From positions 1-5,466 of the forward strand of contig JAPSIP010000129.1 in NCBI GenBank assembly GCA_031178645.1: 5,466 bases of DNA. The letters run 5' to 3'. The DNA comes from Paracoccus sp. (in: a-proteobacteria) (lineage in GTDB: Bacteria > Pseudomonadota > Alphaproteobacteria > Rhodobacterales > Rhodobacteraceae). A program made the position numbers and the translations under genes. Numbering within the stretch: position 1 is the stretch's first letter; every line of letters starts with the position of its first letter. Below the pieces are notes generated by a model that was not told the origin of the DNA, searched no databases, and saw only the letters and a program-made list of their open reading frames with translations. Below, piece after piece: positions 1 through 5,466 of the stretch.

Positions 1-375
1 CTGTGGGTGAAGCTGCTGACGGTGCCCTATTACGTGCTGTTCCCGATCATCATGGCGATGTGTTCGATCGGGGTCTATTCAGTCAACTCGAACCCCTACG
101 ACCTGTTCGCGGTCGCGTTTTTCGGCCTGCTTGGCTATATCCTGTCCAAGCTGCGCTGCGAGCCCGCGCCCCTGCTGCTGGGCTTCGTCTTGGGCCCGCT
201 GCTGGAGGAGAACCTGCGCCGGGCCATGATCCTGTCGCGCGGCGATCCCACCACCTTTGTCACAAGGCCCATCAGCGCGACGCTGCTGCTGCTGTCGCTG
301 GCCATCTTGGTGCTGGTCTTCCTGCCCCAGATCCGCAAGCGCCGGGACGAGGTCTTCACCGAAACCGACGCCTGA
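1..375 (+). CDS. tctA: TctA-family large membrane subunit of a tripartite tricarboxylate transporter, C-terminal part only
   Basis: This is the end of the large (usually about 500 aa, 12-helix) integral membrane subunit of a TTT transporter, which carries a carboxylate across the inner membrane by ion-coupled secondary transport using substrate delivered by the periplasmic TctC. Only the last 124 residues are present, open from the first base; the real start and the small TctB subunit are presumably upstream. Visible are a hydrophobic stretch near residues 7-28 with the family-like IGVYSVNSNPYDL segment (23-35), a helix around 36-48, the strongly conserved GYILSKL..EPAPLLLGFVLGP..E.NLRRA block (45-75), a final helix (91-109) and a charged cytoplasmic tail (IRKRRDEVF). 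An internal GTG at base 7 is not a believable start because the frame is open upstream. The family call is secure; the substrate is not known. Confidence 0.93.
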   Translation: MWVKLLTVPYYVLFPIIMAMCSIGVYSVNSNPYDLFAVAFFGLLGYILSKLRCEPAPLLLGFVLGPLLEENLRRAMILSRGDPTTFVTRPISATLLLLSLAILVLVFLPQIRKRRDEVFTETDA

Positions 376-388
376 ACCCCCAACGAAC

Positions 389-392
389 GGAG
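389..392 (+). promoter_or_regulatory. Ribosome binding site of tctC
   Basis: GGAG lies six bases before the ATG at 399. It fixes the start of tctC inside a longer open frame that continues upstream through tctA in another reading frame. Confidence 0.7.
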
Positions 393-398
393 ATCACC

Positions 399-1361
399 AT
401 GACATCCATCACCCGTCGGATCCTGCTGGGATCGGCCCTGGCCCTTGGCCTTGCCGGGGCTGCGGCCGCCCAATTCCCCGAACGCCAGATCACCCTGGTC
501 ATTCCCTTCGCCGCAGGCGGATCGACCGATGTCGTGGGTCGCATCGTCGCCGACCGGATGAGCCAGGAACTGGGCCAGCAGATCGTGGTCCAGAACGTCG
601 GCGGCGCGGGTGGCAGCCTTGGCGCGCAGCAGGTCGCCAATGCCGATCCCGACGGCTACACCATCCTGATGGGCACGGTCGCGACCCATGCGCTGAACCC
701 GCTGATCCTGAAGCAGAAGCCCTATGACCCGGTGGCGGATTTCGACCCGGTGTCGCTGCTGGTGCTGGTCCCCAACGTCCTGGCAGTCCATCCCGACGTG
801 CCCGCCCAGACCGTGCAGGAACTGATCGACCTGGCCAAGGCGGAACCGCTGGCCTATGCCTCGTCCGGCAACGGCACGCCGCTGCACCTGTCGGGCGAAT
901 TGTTCAAGGCCATGGCGGGCGTTGAAATCGACCACATCCCCTACAAGGGATCCGGCCCTGCGCTGACTGACGTGCTGGGCAACCAGGTGCCGATCATCTT
1001 CGACAACCTGCCCTCGGCTTCCGGCCATATCTCCAGCGGCAAGCTGCGCGCCCTGGGCGTGACCACGGCGGAACGCGCGCCCAGCTTCCCCGACGTGCCG
1101 GCCATCGCGGAAACCCTGCCGGGATACGAGACCTACAGCTGGAACGCCCTCTTCGCCCCGGCCGGCACGCCGCCCGAGGTGATCGAGGCCTTGGCCGCCG
1201 CCGCCCAGGCCACCATGGCCGATCCGGCCGTCGTCGAGCGCATGGGAGAGTTTTCGGCCACGGTCGTCGCCTCGACCCCGGCCGAACTGGGCGAACATGT
1301 GACGGCCGAGATGGCCAAGTGGGAACCCGTGGTCCGCGACGCCAACGTCAGCATGGATTGA
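399..1361 (+). CDS. tctC: TctC/Bug-family periplasmic substrate-binding protein of a tripartite tricarboxylate transporter
   Basis: A 320-aa extracytoplasmic solute receptor that binds a small carboxylate in the periplasm and hands it to the TctA/TctB membrane pair. The ATG at 399 has a good ribosome site and gives an N-terminal signal peptide: TRRILLG, a hydrophobic core, then AAAA before Gln25. TRR-x-LL resembles a twin-arginine motif. Family landmarks in order are PFAAGGSTD (36-44), N.GGAGG (66-72), ADPDGYT (82-88), GNGTPLHL (157-164), HIPYKGSGPAL (179-189), FDNLPS (201-206), TTAERAPSFPDVP (222-234) and a C-terminal P..V..L/..P.V..R region. Length is normal for the family. It starts 23 bases after tctA and is almost certainly cotranscribed with it. 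The ligand cannot be read from sequence; citrate is only one of many known for Bug proteins, which occur in many paralogues. Confidence 0.93.
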   Translation: MTSITRRILLGSALALGLAGAAAAQFPERQITLVIPFAAGGSTDVVGRIVADRMSQELGQQIVVQNVGGAGGSLGAQQVANADPDGYTILMGTVATHALNPLILKQKPYDPVADFDPVSLLVLVPNVLAVHPDVPAQTVQELIDLAKAEPLAYASSGNGTPLHLSGELFKAMAGVEIDHIPYKGSGPALTDVLGNQVPIIFDNLPSASGHISSGKLRALGVTTAERAPSFPDVPAIAETLPGYETYSWNALFAPAGTPPEVIEALAAAAQATMADPAVVERMGEFSATVVASTPAELGEHVTAEMAKWEPVVRDANVSMD

Positions 1362-1390
1362 ACCAACTGGCCTGACAGGTGTTTGACTGG

Positions 1391-1415
1391 GCGCGGCCTG
1401 CCTGACAGGCCGCGC
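1391..1415 (+). terminator. GC-rich hairpin after tctC, likely terminator or attenuator
   Basis: GCGCGGCCTG (1391-1400) pairs perfectly with CAGGCCGCGC (1406-1415) around the 5-base loop CCTGA. It begins 29 bases after the tctC stop and ends 23 bases before the next start codon. No T-run follows (ACGATACAG), so it may be an inefficient terminator or a 3' end stabiliser for the tct transcript rather than a full stop. A copy of CCTGACAGG also lies 30 bases upstream, at 1371-1379. Confidence 0.55.
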
Positions 1416-1438
1416 ACGATACAGCCGACGAGGGATGG

Positions 1439-2422
1439 ATGAGCGGACTTCTGGCACTTCTGGACGATGTGGCATCCATTTCCAAGGTCGCGGCGGCGTC
1501 CATAGACGACGTGACCGGCCAGGCCATGAAGGCCGGGGCCAAGGCGGCGGGCGCGGTCATCGACGATGCGGCGGTGACGCCGAAATACGTTCACGGCTTC
1601 GACGCCAGCCGCGAATTGCCGATCGTCTGGAAGATCGCGCGCGGATCGCTGTTCAACAAGCTGGTGATCCTGCTGCCGGTCGCGCTGCTGTTGTCGGTCT
1701 TCGCGCCCTGGGCGATTGCCCCGCTGCTGATGCTGGGCGGCGCCTATCTGTGTTACGAAGGCGCCGAAAAGGTCGCCCATGCCCTTGGCTATGGCGACAC
1801 CCATGACAGCGAAAAGCATACCCATGCCGAAGGCGACGGCGCAGCGTTGGAGGAAGCGCGCGTGGCGGGCGCCATCAAGACCGACTTCATCTTGTCGGCC
1901 GAGATCATGACCATCGCGCTGTCCACGATTCCCGCCACGGACACGCTGTGGATGCGGGCCCTGATCCTGGCCGTCGTGGCGGTGGGGATCACCGTCGCGG
2001 TTTACGGATTTGTTGCGCTGATTGTGAAGGCCGACGACCTGGGCGTCCATCTGGCGACGCGGCAGAACGGCCTGTCCTCGGCCCTTGGGCGCGGGATCGT
2101 CAAGGTAATGCCGGGCTTCATGAAGACCCTGACCGTCGTGGGCACGGCCGCGATGATCTGGGTCGGCGGCCAGATCGTGCTGCATGGTTTTGCCGAACTG
2201 GGCTGGGCCGGTCCCTATGACTGGATCCACCACCAGGCCGAGGCTGCGGCCCACGCCGTTCCGCAGGCTCCGGGGCTGATCGCCTGGCTGGTGACCGCCT
2301 TCTTTGACGGCATCTTCGGGCTGGTCCTGGGCATGATCCTGATCCCGATCGCCCATCACATCATCAACCCGCTTTTGCAGGCGACGGTGGCCCCGCTGAT
2401 GGCCCGCCTGCGCGGGGCGTGA
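1439..2422 (+). CDS. DUF808/YedI-family inner-membrane protein of unknown function
   Basis: A 327-aa multi-helix membrane protein resembling E. coli YedI (about 305 aa, DUF808). No biochemical role is established for the family that I can cite. Conserved-looking parts are the N-terminal LLALLDDVASI segment (4-14), RELPIVWKIARGSLFNK (58-74), PWAIAPLLMLGGAYLCYEGAEKV (90-112), GAIKTDFILSAEI (144-156) and VYGFVALIVKADDLG (188-202). Hydrophobic stretches near 75-105, 172-196, 228-250 and 279-305 suggest four or five membrane segments. Between the first pair and GAIKTDF sits a hydrophilic loop (117-142) rich in His and acidic residues, including H122, H127 and H129. The start at 1439 has GAGGG four bases upstream (1430-1434); an overlapping ATG at 1435 is in another frame and too close to it. 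The gene is 77 bases after tctC with a hairpin between, so it may be read through weakly from the tct promoter or have its own. No partner is implied by either flanking operon. Confidence 0.88.
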   Translation: MSGLLALLDDVASISKVAAASIDDVTGQAMKAGAKAAGAVIDDAAVTPKYVHGFDASRELPIVWKIARGSLFNKLVILLPVALLLSVFAPWAIAPLLMLGGAYLCYEGAEKVAHALGYGDTHDSEKHTHAEGDGAALEEARVAGAIKTDFILSAEIMTIALSTIPATDTLWMRALILAVVAVGITVAVYGFVALIVKADDLGVHLATRQNGLSSALGRGIVKVMPGFMKTLTVVGTAAMIWVGGQIVLHGFAELGWAGPYDWIHHQAEAAAHAVPQAPGLIAWLVTAFFDGIFGLVLGMILIPIAHHIINPLLQATVAPLMARLRGA

Positions 2423-2454
2423 TGCGGCCCGCTGACGCAACGGCATGAAATATC

Positions 2455-2480
2455 TCTTTCCGGGTGGTGGCTTGGAAAGA
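2455..2480 (+). repeat. 7-bp inverted repeat downstream of the DUF808 gene
   Basis: TCTTTCC (2455-2461) is the exact reverse complement of GGAAAGA (2474-2480), separated by 12 bases. It starts 33 bases after the DUF808 stop. It could be a weak transcript-end hairpin for that gene or part of a regulator site before ugpB. There is no T-run, so I do not call it a terminator. Confidence 0.35.
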
Positions 2481-2496
2481 TTGACCATGTGGTCAA
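2481..2496. promoter_or_regulatory. Perfect palindrome upstream of the ugp Pho box, candidate operator
   Basis: TTGACC and GGTCAA form a perfect 6-bp inverted repeat around the 4-base centre ATGT. It ends three bases before the first Pho half-site. The size and symmetry suit a dimeric repressor or activator, but I cannot name the protein. The left arm TTGACC also resembles a -35 element, but no convincing -10 follows at 16-18 bp. Confidence 0.4.
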
Positions 2497-2499
2497 AGG

Positions 2500-2517
2500 G
2501 TGTCACCTTCCTGTCAT
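2500..2517 (+). promoter_or_regulatory. Pho box (predicted PhoB binding site) upstream of ugpB
   Basis: GTGTCAC (2500-2506), a 4-base spacer CTTC, then CTGTCAT (2511-2517) give two direct half-sites 11 bp apart, the arrangement of the E. coli Pho box (two CTGTCA-type repeats). The second half-site matches 7 of 7 and the first 5 of 7. Two weaker copies follow in the same 11-bp phase, ATGTTGC (2522-2528) and GCGTCAC (2533-2539), so the site may be extended. It lies 73 bases before the ugpB ATG. The E. coli ugp operon is PhoB-activated, so context supports the call. No clear -10 is visible, as expected for an activator-dependent promoter with a poor core. Confidence 0.7.
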
Positions 2518-2577
2518 GCGGATGTTGCGTTCGCGTCACCTTGGTCCGTTAGGCCCGGCGCGAACAGCAACTCCATA

Positions 2578-2586
2578 AGGGGAGGA
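2578..2586 (+). promoter_or_regulatory. Strong ribosome binding site of ugpB
   Basis: AGGGGAGGA contains a near-perfect anti-16S core (GGAGG at 2581-2585) five bases before the ATG at 2591. This is the strongest such site in the window and fits a binding protein made in excess. Confidence 0.8.
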
Positions 2587-2590
2587 AATC

Positions 2591-3904
2591 ATGAATAAAC
2601 TTTTCGCAGCGTCCACCGTGGCGCTGATCGCGTCGCTGTCTGCGGCGAACGCGCAAACCGAGATCCAGTGGTGGCACGCCATGGGCGGCGAACTGGGCGC
2701 CAAGCTGGAAGAAATCACCCAGGGCTTCAACGACAGCCAGGATGAATACCGGGTCGTGCCGTCCTACAAGGGCACCTATCCCGAAACCATGACCGCCGCG
2801 ATCGCCGCCTTCCGCGCGCAGCAGCAGCCCGCCATCGTGCAGGTCTTCGAGGTCGGCACCGGCACCATGATGGCCGCCGAGGGCGCCATCGTCCCCGTCC
2901 ACCAGCTGATGGAGGAACAGGGCGCCAATTTCGACCCGCAGGCCTATCTGCCCGCTGTCGTGGGCTATTACACGGACACCGACGGCAACATGCTGTCGCT
3001 GCCCTTCAACAGCTCGACCCCGATCGTCTATTACAACAAGACCGTGTTCGAAAAGGCCGGCCTGGACCCGAACACCCCGCCGAAGACCTGGGCCGAACTG
3101 GAGGAGTTCAGCACCAAGATCAAGGAGTCCGGCGCGGCCAATTGCGGCTTCACGACCCAGTGGATCAGCTGGATCCAGACCGAGAACCTGTCGGCTTGGC
3201 ACAATCAGCCCATCGGCACCGAACAGAACGGCTTCGGCGGCACCGCGGCGCGCCTGACGCTGAACGGGCCGGTCCAGGTCAAGCATTGGGAAAACCTCAA
3301 GCGCCTGTCGGATGAAGGCATCTTCAAATACGGCGGCCCGGTGGGCGGCGACAACGCGGCGCCGATGTTCTATTCCCAGGACTGCGCCATGTACATGGCA
3401 AGCTCGGCCAGCCGCGCGGGCGTGATCGCCAATGCCAAGGACTTCGAGGTCGGCTACGGGATGCTGCCCTATTACGACGATGTCGAGGGCGCGCCGCAGA
3501 ACTCGATCATCGGGGGCGCCTCGCTCTGGGTGCTGTCGGGCAAGCCGGACGAGGAATACGCAGGTGTCGCGAAGTTCTTCGAATACCTGTCCTCGCCCGA
3601 GGTGCAGGCGGATTGGGCTTCCTTCTCGGGCTATCTGCCGATCACCCAGGCGGCGATGGACCAGATGGGCACCTTCTATTCGGAAAATCCCGGCGCGGAC
3701 ACCGGCATCAAGCAGATCACGCTGAACGAGCCGACCGAGAATTCGAAGGGCCTGCGCTTTGGCAACTATGTCCAGATTCGCGGCATCATCGACGAAGAGT
3801 TCGAGCAGCTTCTGTCGGGGTCCAAGGACGCCCAGGGCGCACTTGACTCCGTGGTCGAACGCGGCAACGCGCTGATCGCCGAGTTCGAAGCCCAAAGCCA
3901 GTAA
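2591..3904 (+). CDS. ugpB: sn-glycerol-3-phosphate-binding periplasmic protein UgpB
   Basis: Periplasmic receptor of the Ugp ABC importer, binding sn-glycerol-3-phosphate and, in characterised homologues, glycerophosphocholine. The protein is 437 aa, as in E. coli (438). It has a Sec signal peptide with a likely cut after ANA (residue 21). From memory of E. coli UgpB, whole blocks match: WWHAMGGELG (27-36), VPSYKGTYPE (56-65), AIVQVFEVGTGTMMA (81-95), LPFNSSTPIVYYNK (137-150), GLDPNTPPKTW (157-167), APQNSIIGGASLWV (301-314), SGYLPIT (346-352), NPGADT (366-371), GLRFGNYVQIRGIIDEE (387-403). Probable ligand contacts, by position against the E. coli structure, are Tyr59, Glu87, Ser141 or Ser142, Trp191/Trp194, the GG at 308-309, Tyr348 and Arg389. 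The only two cysteines seen, C185 and C265, also occur in E. coli and could form a disulfide. First gene of the operon, preceded by a Pho box and followed by a hairpin. Confidence 0.96.
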   Translation: MNKLFAASTVALIASLSAANAQTEIQWWHAMGGELGAKLEEITQGFNDSQDEYRVVPSYKGTYPETMTAAIAAFRAQQQPAIVQVFEVGTGTMMAAEGAIVPVHQLMEEQGANFDPQAYLPAVVGYYTDTDGNMLSLPFNSSTPIVYYNKTVFEKAGLDPNTPPKTWAELEEFSTKIKESGAANCGFTTQWISWIQTENLSAWHNQPIGTEQNGFGGTAARLTLNGPVQVKHWENLKRLSDEGIFKYGGPVGGDNAAPMFYSQDCAMYMASSASRAGVIANAKDFEVGYGMLPYYDDVEGAPQNSIIGGASLWVLSGKPDEEYAGVAKFFEYLSSPEVQADWASFSGYLPITQAAMDQMGTFYSENPGADTGIKQITLNEPTENSKGLRFGNYVQIRGIIDEEFEQLLSGSKDAQGALDSVVERGNALIAEFEAQSQ

Positions 3905-3913
3905 GTACCATCC

Positions 3914-3940
3914 TGGGGCCGCGCCACCCGCGCGGCCCCA
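3914..3940 (+). terminator. Intercistronic hairpin between ugpB and ugpA
   Basis: TGGGGCCGCGC (3914-3924) pairs perfectly over 11 bp with GCGCGGCCCCA (3930-3940) around the 5-base loop CACCC. A T-rich tract, TTTCCATTTC, follows. The hairpin begins ten bases after the ugpB stop and ends 25 bases before the ugpA start. In operons of this type such a structure usually protects the 3' end of the binding-protein message and lets only part of transcription continue, so I infer partial termination rather than an operon end. Confidence 0.7.
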
Positions 3941-3951
3941 TTTCCATTTCT

Positions 3952-3961
3952 GAAGGCAGGG
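3952..3961 (+). promoter_or_regulatory. Ribosome binding region of ugpA
   Basis: GAAGG (3952-3956) lies nine bases and AGGG (3958-3961) four bases before the ATG at 3966. Either can serve; both are weaker than the ugpB site, consistent with lower permease synthesis. Confidence 0.5.
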
Positions 3962-3965
3962 CTGG

Positions 3966-4844
3966 ATGAAGCGCACCTTATTTCGAAACCAGTTGCTGCC
4001 CTGGCTGCTGCTGGCGCCCCAGCTGGCGATCACCTTCGTCTTCTTCCTGTGGCCTGCGGCCCAGGCCGTGCGGCAAAGCTTCCTGCGCCAGGACGCCTTC
4101 GGCATCAACACGACCTTCGTGGGCCTGTCGAACTTCAAGGCGCTGTGGAACAGCCCGGAATACCTCAATTCGCTTCAGGTCACGGCGGTCTTTGCGGTGC
4201 TGGTCACCGTGCTGTCGATGGGCTTCGCCCTGCTGTTGGCGGTGGCCGTGGACCGGATGATCCGGTCGACCAGCGTCTATACGACGCTGCTGGTCTGGCC
4301 CTATGCGGTGGCCCCGGCGGTCGCGGGCATCCTGTGGTGGTTCATCTTCAACCCGACCATCGGGGTGATGCCCTATTTCCTGGATGCCATCGGCTATGAC
4401 TGGAACCACATCAGTTCCAAGTCTGATGCGATGACGCTGGTGGTGATCGCATCCGCCTGGAAGCAGATCAGCTACAACTTCCTGTTCTTCGTGGCGGGCC
4501 TGCAATCCGTGCCCGCGTCCTTGCGCGAGGCCGCCGCCATCGACGGTGCGGGCCCCGTGCGCCGCTTCTTCGACATCACCGTGCCGCTTCTGTCGCCCAC
4601 AACCTTCTTCCTGCTGGTCGTCAACATCGTCTATGCCATGTTCGACACCTTCGGCGTGATTGACGCCACGACCGAGGGCGGCCCGGCGCAGGCCACCAAC
4701 ATCCTGGTCTACAAGGTCTATTTCGACGGCTTCGTGGGGCAGAACATGGGGTCTTCGGCCGCGCAGTCGGTGATCCTGATGCTGATCGTGATCGCGCTGA
4801 CGGTGGTCCAGTTCCGCTATGTCGAAAAGAAGGTGGCCTACTGA
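3966..4844 (+). CDS. ugpA: sn-glycerol-3-phosphate ABC transporter permease UgpA
   Basis: One of the two inner-membrane subunits forming the channel of the UgpB-A-E-C2 importer. At 292 aa it matches E. coli UgpA (295 aa) in length and from the N-terminus on. Hydrophobic helices lie near 11-33, 68-95, 103-128, 156-180, 211-232 and 265-283, the six expected. Recognisable blocks are [16 protein letters not shown] (15-30), [13 protein letters not shown] (112-124), GYDWNH (143-148), [11 protein letters not shown] (165-175) and the ending SSAAQSV...[10 protein letters not shown]. The EAA loop that docks on the ATPase is EAAAIDGAG at 188-196, with Gly194, Ile204 and Pro207 in the proper spacing. It starts 61 bases after ugpB, and its TGA shares one base with the ugpE ATG. 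Confidence 0.96.
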   Translation: MKRTLFRNQLLPWLLLAPQLAITFVFFLWPAAQAVRQSFLRQDAFGINTTFVGLSNFKALWNSPEYLNSLQVTAVFAVLVTVLSMGFALLLAVAVDRMIRSTSVYTTLLVWPYAVAPAVAGILWWFIFNPTIGVMPYFLDAIGYDWNHISSKSDAMTLVVIASAWKQISYNFLFFVAGLQSVPASLREAAAIDGAGPVRRFFDITVPLLSPTTFFLLVVNIVYAMFDTFGVIDATTEGGPAQATNILVYKVYFDGFVGQNMGSSAAQSVILMLIVIALTVVQFRYVEKKVAY

Positions 4845-5466
4845 TGATCGAGAACCGTCCCGGCCTGAACCTTCTGGCCCACCTTACCCTGATGCTGGGC
4901 GTGGCGATCGTCGCCCTGCCCGTCTGGGTCGCCTTTGTCGCCTCCACCCATACCGCGACCGACTTCATGTCGGGCACGATCCCGCTGTGGCCCGGCCCGC
5001 ACCTGATCGCGAATTACAGCCAGATGCTGGGCGCAGGCGTGTCCACCAGCGGAACGCCCCCCGTCGGCACCATGATGCTGAACAGCCTGATCATGGCGCT
5101 GATGATCGCCTGCGGAAAGATCGCGATCTCGATCACCTCGGCCTTCGCGATCGTCTATTTCCGCTTTCCGTTCCGCAACATGGCCTTCTGGTGCATCTTC
5201 ATCACGATGATGCTGCCGGTCGAGGTGCGGATCGTTCCGACCTTCCAGGTGGTGGCCGACCTGGGGATGCTGAACAGCTATGCCGGCTTATCCATCCCGC
5301 TGATCGCATCCGCCACCGCGACCTTCCTGTTCCGCCAGGTCTTCCTGACCATCCCGGATGAGTTGACCGAGGCCGCGCGCATCGACGGCGCAGGCCCGAT
5401 GAAGTTCTTCCGCGACATCCTGCTGCCCTTGTCGCGCACCAATATCGCGGCGCTGTTCGTGATCCT
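4844..5466 (+). CDS. ugpE: sn-glycerol-3-phosphate ABC transporter permease UgpE, cut by the window end
   Basis: Second channel subunit of the Ugp importer. It begins at an ATG that overlaps the ugpA stop by one base (TGATG), a translational-coupling arrangement, and runs open to the window edge: 207 complete codons of an expected 280 or so. The N-terminus MIENRP is the same as I recall for E. coli UgpE. Further matching blocks are LNSLIMAL (79-86), GKIAISITSAFAIVYFRFPFRN (91-112), MLPVEVRI.PT (123-133), SYAGLSIPLIASATATFLFRQ (145-165) and PDELTEAARIDGA (171-183). The EAA loop is complete: E176, Gly182, Ile192 and Pro195 in canonical spacing. Helices are visible near 12-34, 77-103, 112-136 and 147-169; the last two are beyond the edge. 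The ATPase UgpC is expected next. Confidence 0.95.
   Translation, partial: MIENRPGLNLLAHLTLMLGVAIVALPVWVAFVASTHTATDFMSGTIPLWPGPHLIANYSQMLGAGVSTSGTPPVGTMMLNSLIMALMIACGKIAISITSAFAIVYFRFPFRNMAFWCIFITMMLPVEVRIVPTFQVVADLGMLNSYAGLSIPLIASATATFLFRQVFLTIPDELTEAARIDGAGPMKFFRDILLPLSRTNIAALFVI

Noticed and set aside
3..398. Upstream extension of the tctC frame through tctA
   Set aside because: The peptide is Ala/Pro/Arg/Gly-rich, overlaps the conserved TctA C-terminus in another frame, and the ribosome site and signal peptide place the true start at 399.
135..1475. Long open frame on the minus strand (446 codons) opposite tctA and tctC
   Set aside because: It covers two secure + strand genes, its translation is low-complexity and rich in Gly, Arg, His and Gln with no family motif, and high-G+C codon bias readily leaves this frame free of stops.
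1435..1806. Alternative start ATG at 1435 giving a 123-codon frame
   Set aside because: It lies in a different frame from the DUF808 homology, is only one base from GAGGG, and encodes an Arg/Gly-rich peptide with no similarity I recognise.
2481..2509. A sigma-70 type promoter using TTGACC as the -35
   Set aside because: At 17-bp spacing the -10 would be CACCTT, only two of six matches, and neighbouring spacings are no better.
1133..2539. Minus-strand open frame (468 codons) opposite the DUF808 gene
   Set aside because: It overlaps the end of tctC, all of the DUF808 gene and the Pho box region; its composition is Arg, His, Gln and Gly-rich without motifs. Shadow frame.
2549..4168. Very long minus-strand open frame (539 codons) opposite ugpB
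   Set aside because: It mirrors ugpB and the start of ugpA codon for codon, spans the ugpB promoter and the B-A hairpin, and shows no recognisable domain. It is a high-G+C shadow frame.
4819..5361. A 180-codon + strand frame overlapping the end of ugpA and ugpE
   Set aside because: The ugpE frame starting at 4844 matches UgpE throughout; this one is Arg/Asp/Pro-rich and lacks membrane segments, so it is a shadow.

Overview
The window is a high-G+C bacterial segment (roughly two thirds G+C by eye, third codon positions mostly G or C) with every supported gene on the + strand. Gene content and codon use suggest an alphaproteobacterium, plausibly a Rhodobacteraceae member such as Paracoccus or a relative. 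That placement is an inference from protein style, not from a marker gene.

Layout. (1) Positions 1-1361 are the tail of a tripartite tricarboxylate transporter (TTT) operon: the C-terminal end of the large membrane subunit TctA, then after 23 bases a complete periplasmic binding protein TctC. A perfect 10-bp hairpin follows. (2) Positions 1439-2422 encode a DUF808/YedI-family inner-membrane protein of unknown function. (3) A 168-base regulatory gap (2423-2590) carries a good match to a PhoB box (two CTGTCA-type half-sites 11 bp apart), a perfect 16-bp palindrome, a further inverted repeat and a strong Shine-Dalgarno. (4) From 2591 to the window edge runs a ugp operon: ugpB (sn-glycerol-3-phosphate binding protein), a perfect 11-bp hairpin, ugpA (permease), and ugpE (second permease, cut by the window end). 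The ATPase gene ugpC and possibly the phosphodiesterase ugpQ are expected beyond the edge, as in E. coli ugpBAECQ, but are not visible.

Function. The TTT system is a secondary, binding-protein-dependent carboxylate importer. The Ugp system is an ABC importer that takes up glycerol-3-phosphate and glycerophosphodiesters as phosphorus and carbon sources, and the Pho box fits induction by phosphate starvation. The B-A hairpin probably keeps the binding protein in excess over the permease. I see no mobile element, CRISPR array, RNA gene or evident new system. The least understood items are the DUF808 gene and the palindrome upstream of the Pho box.
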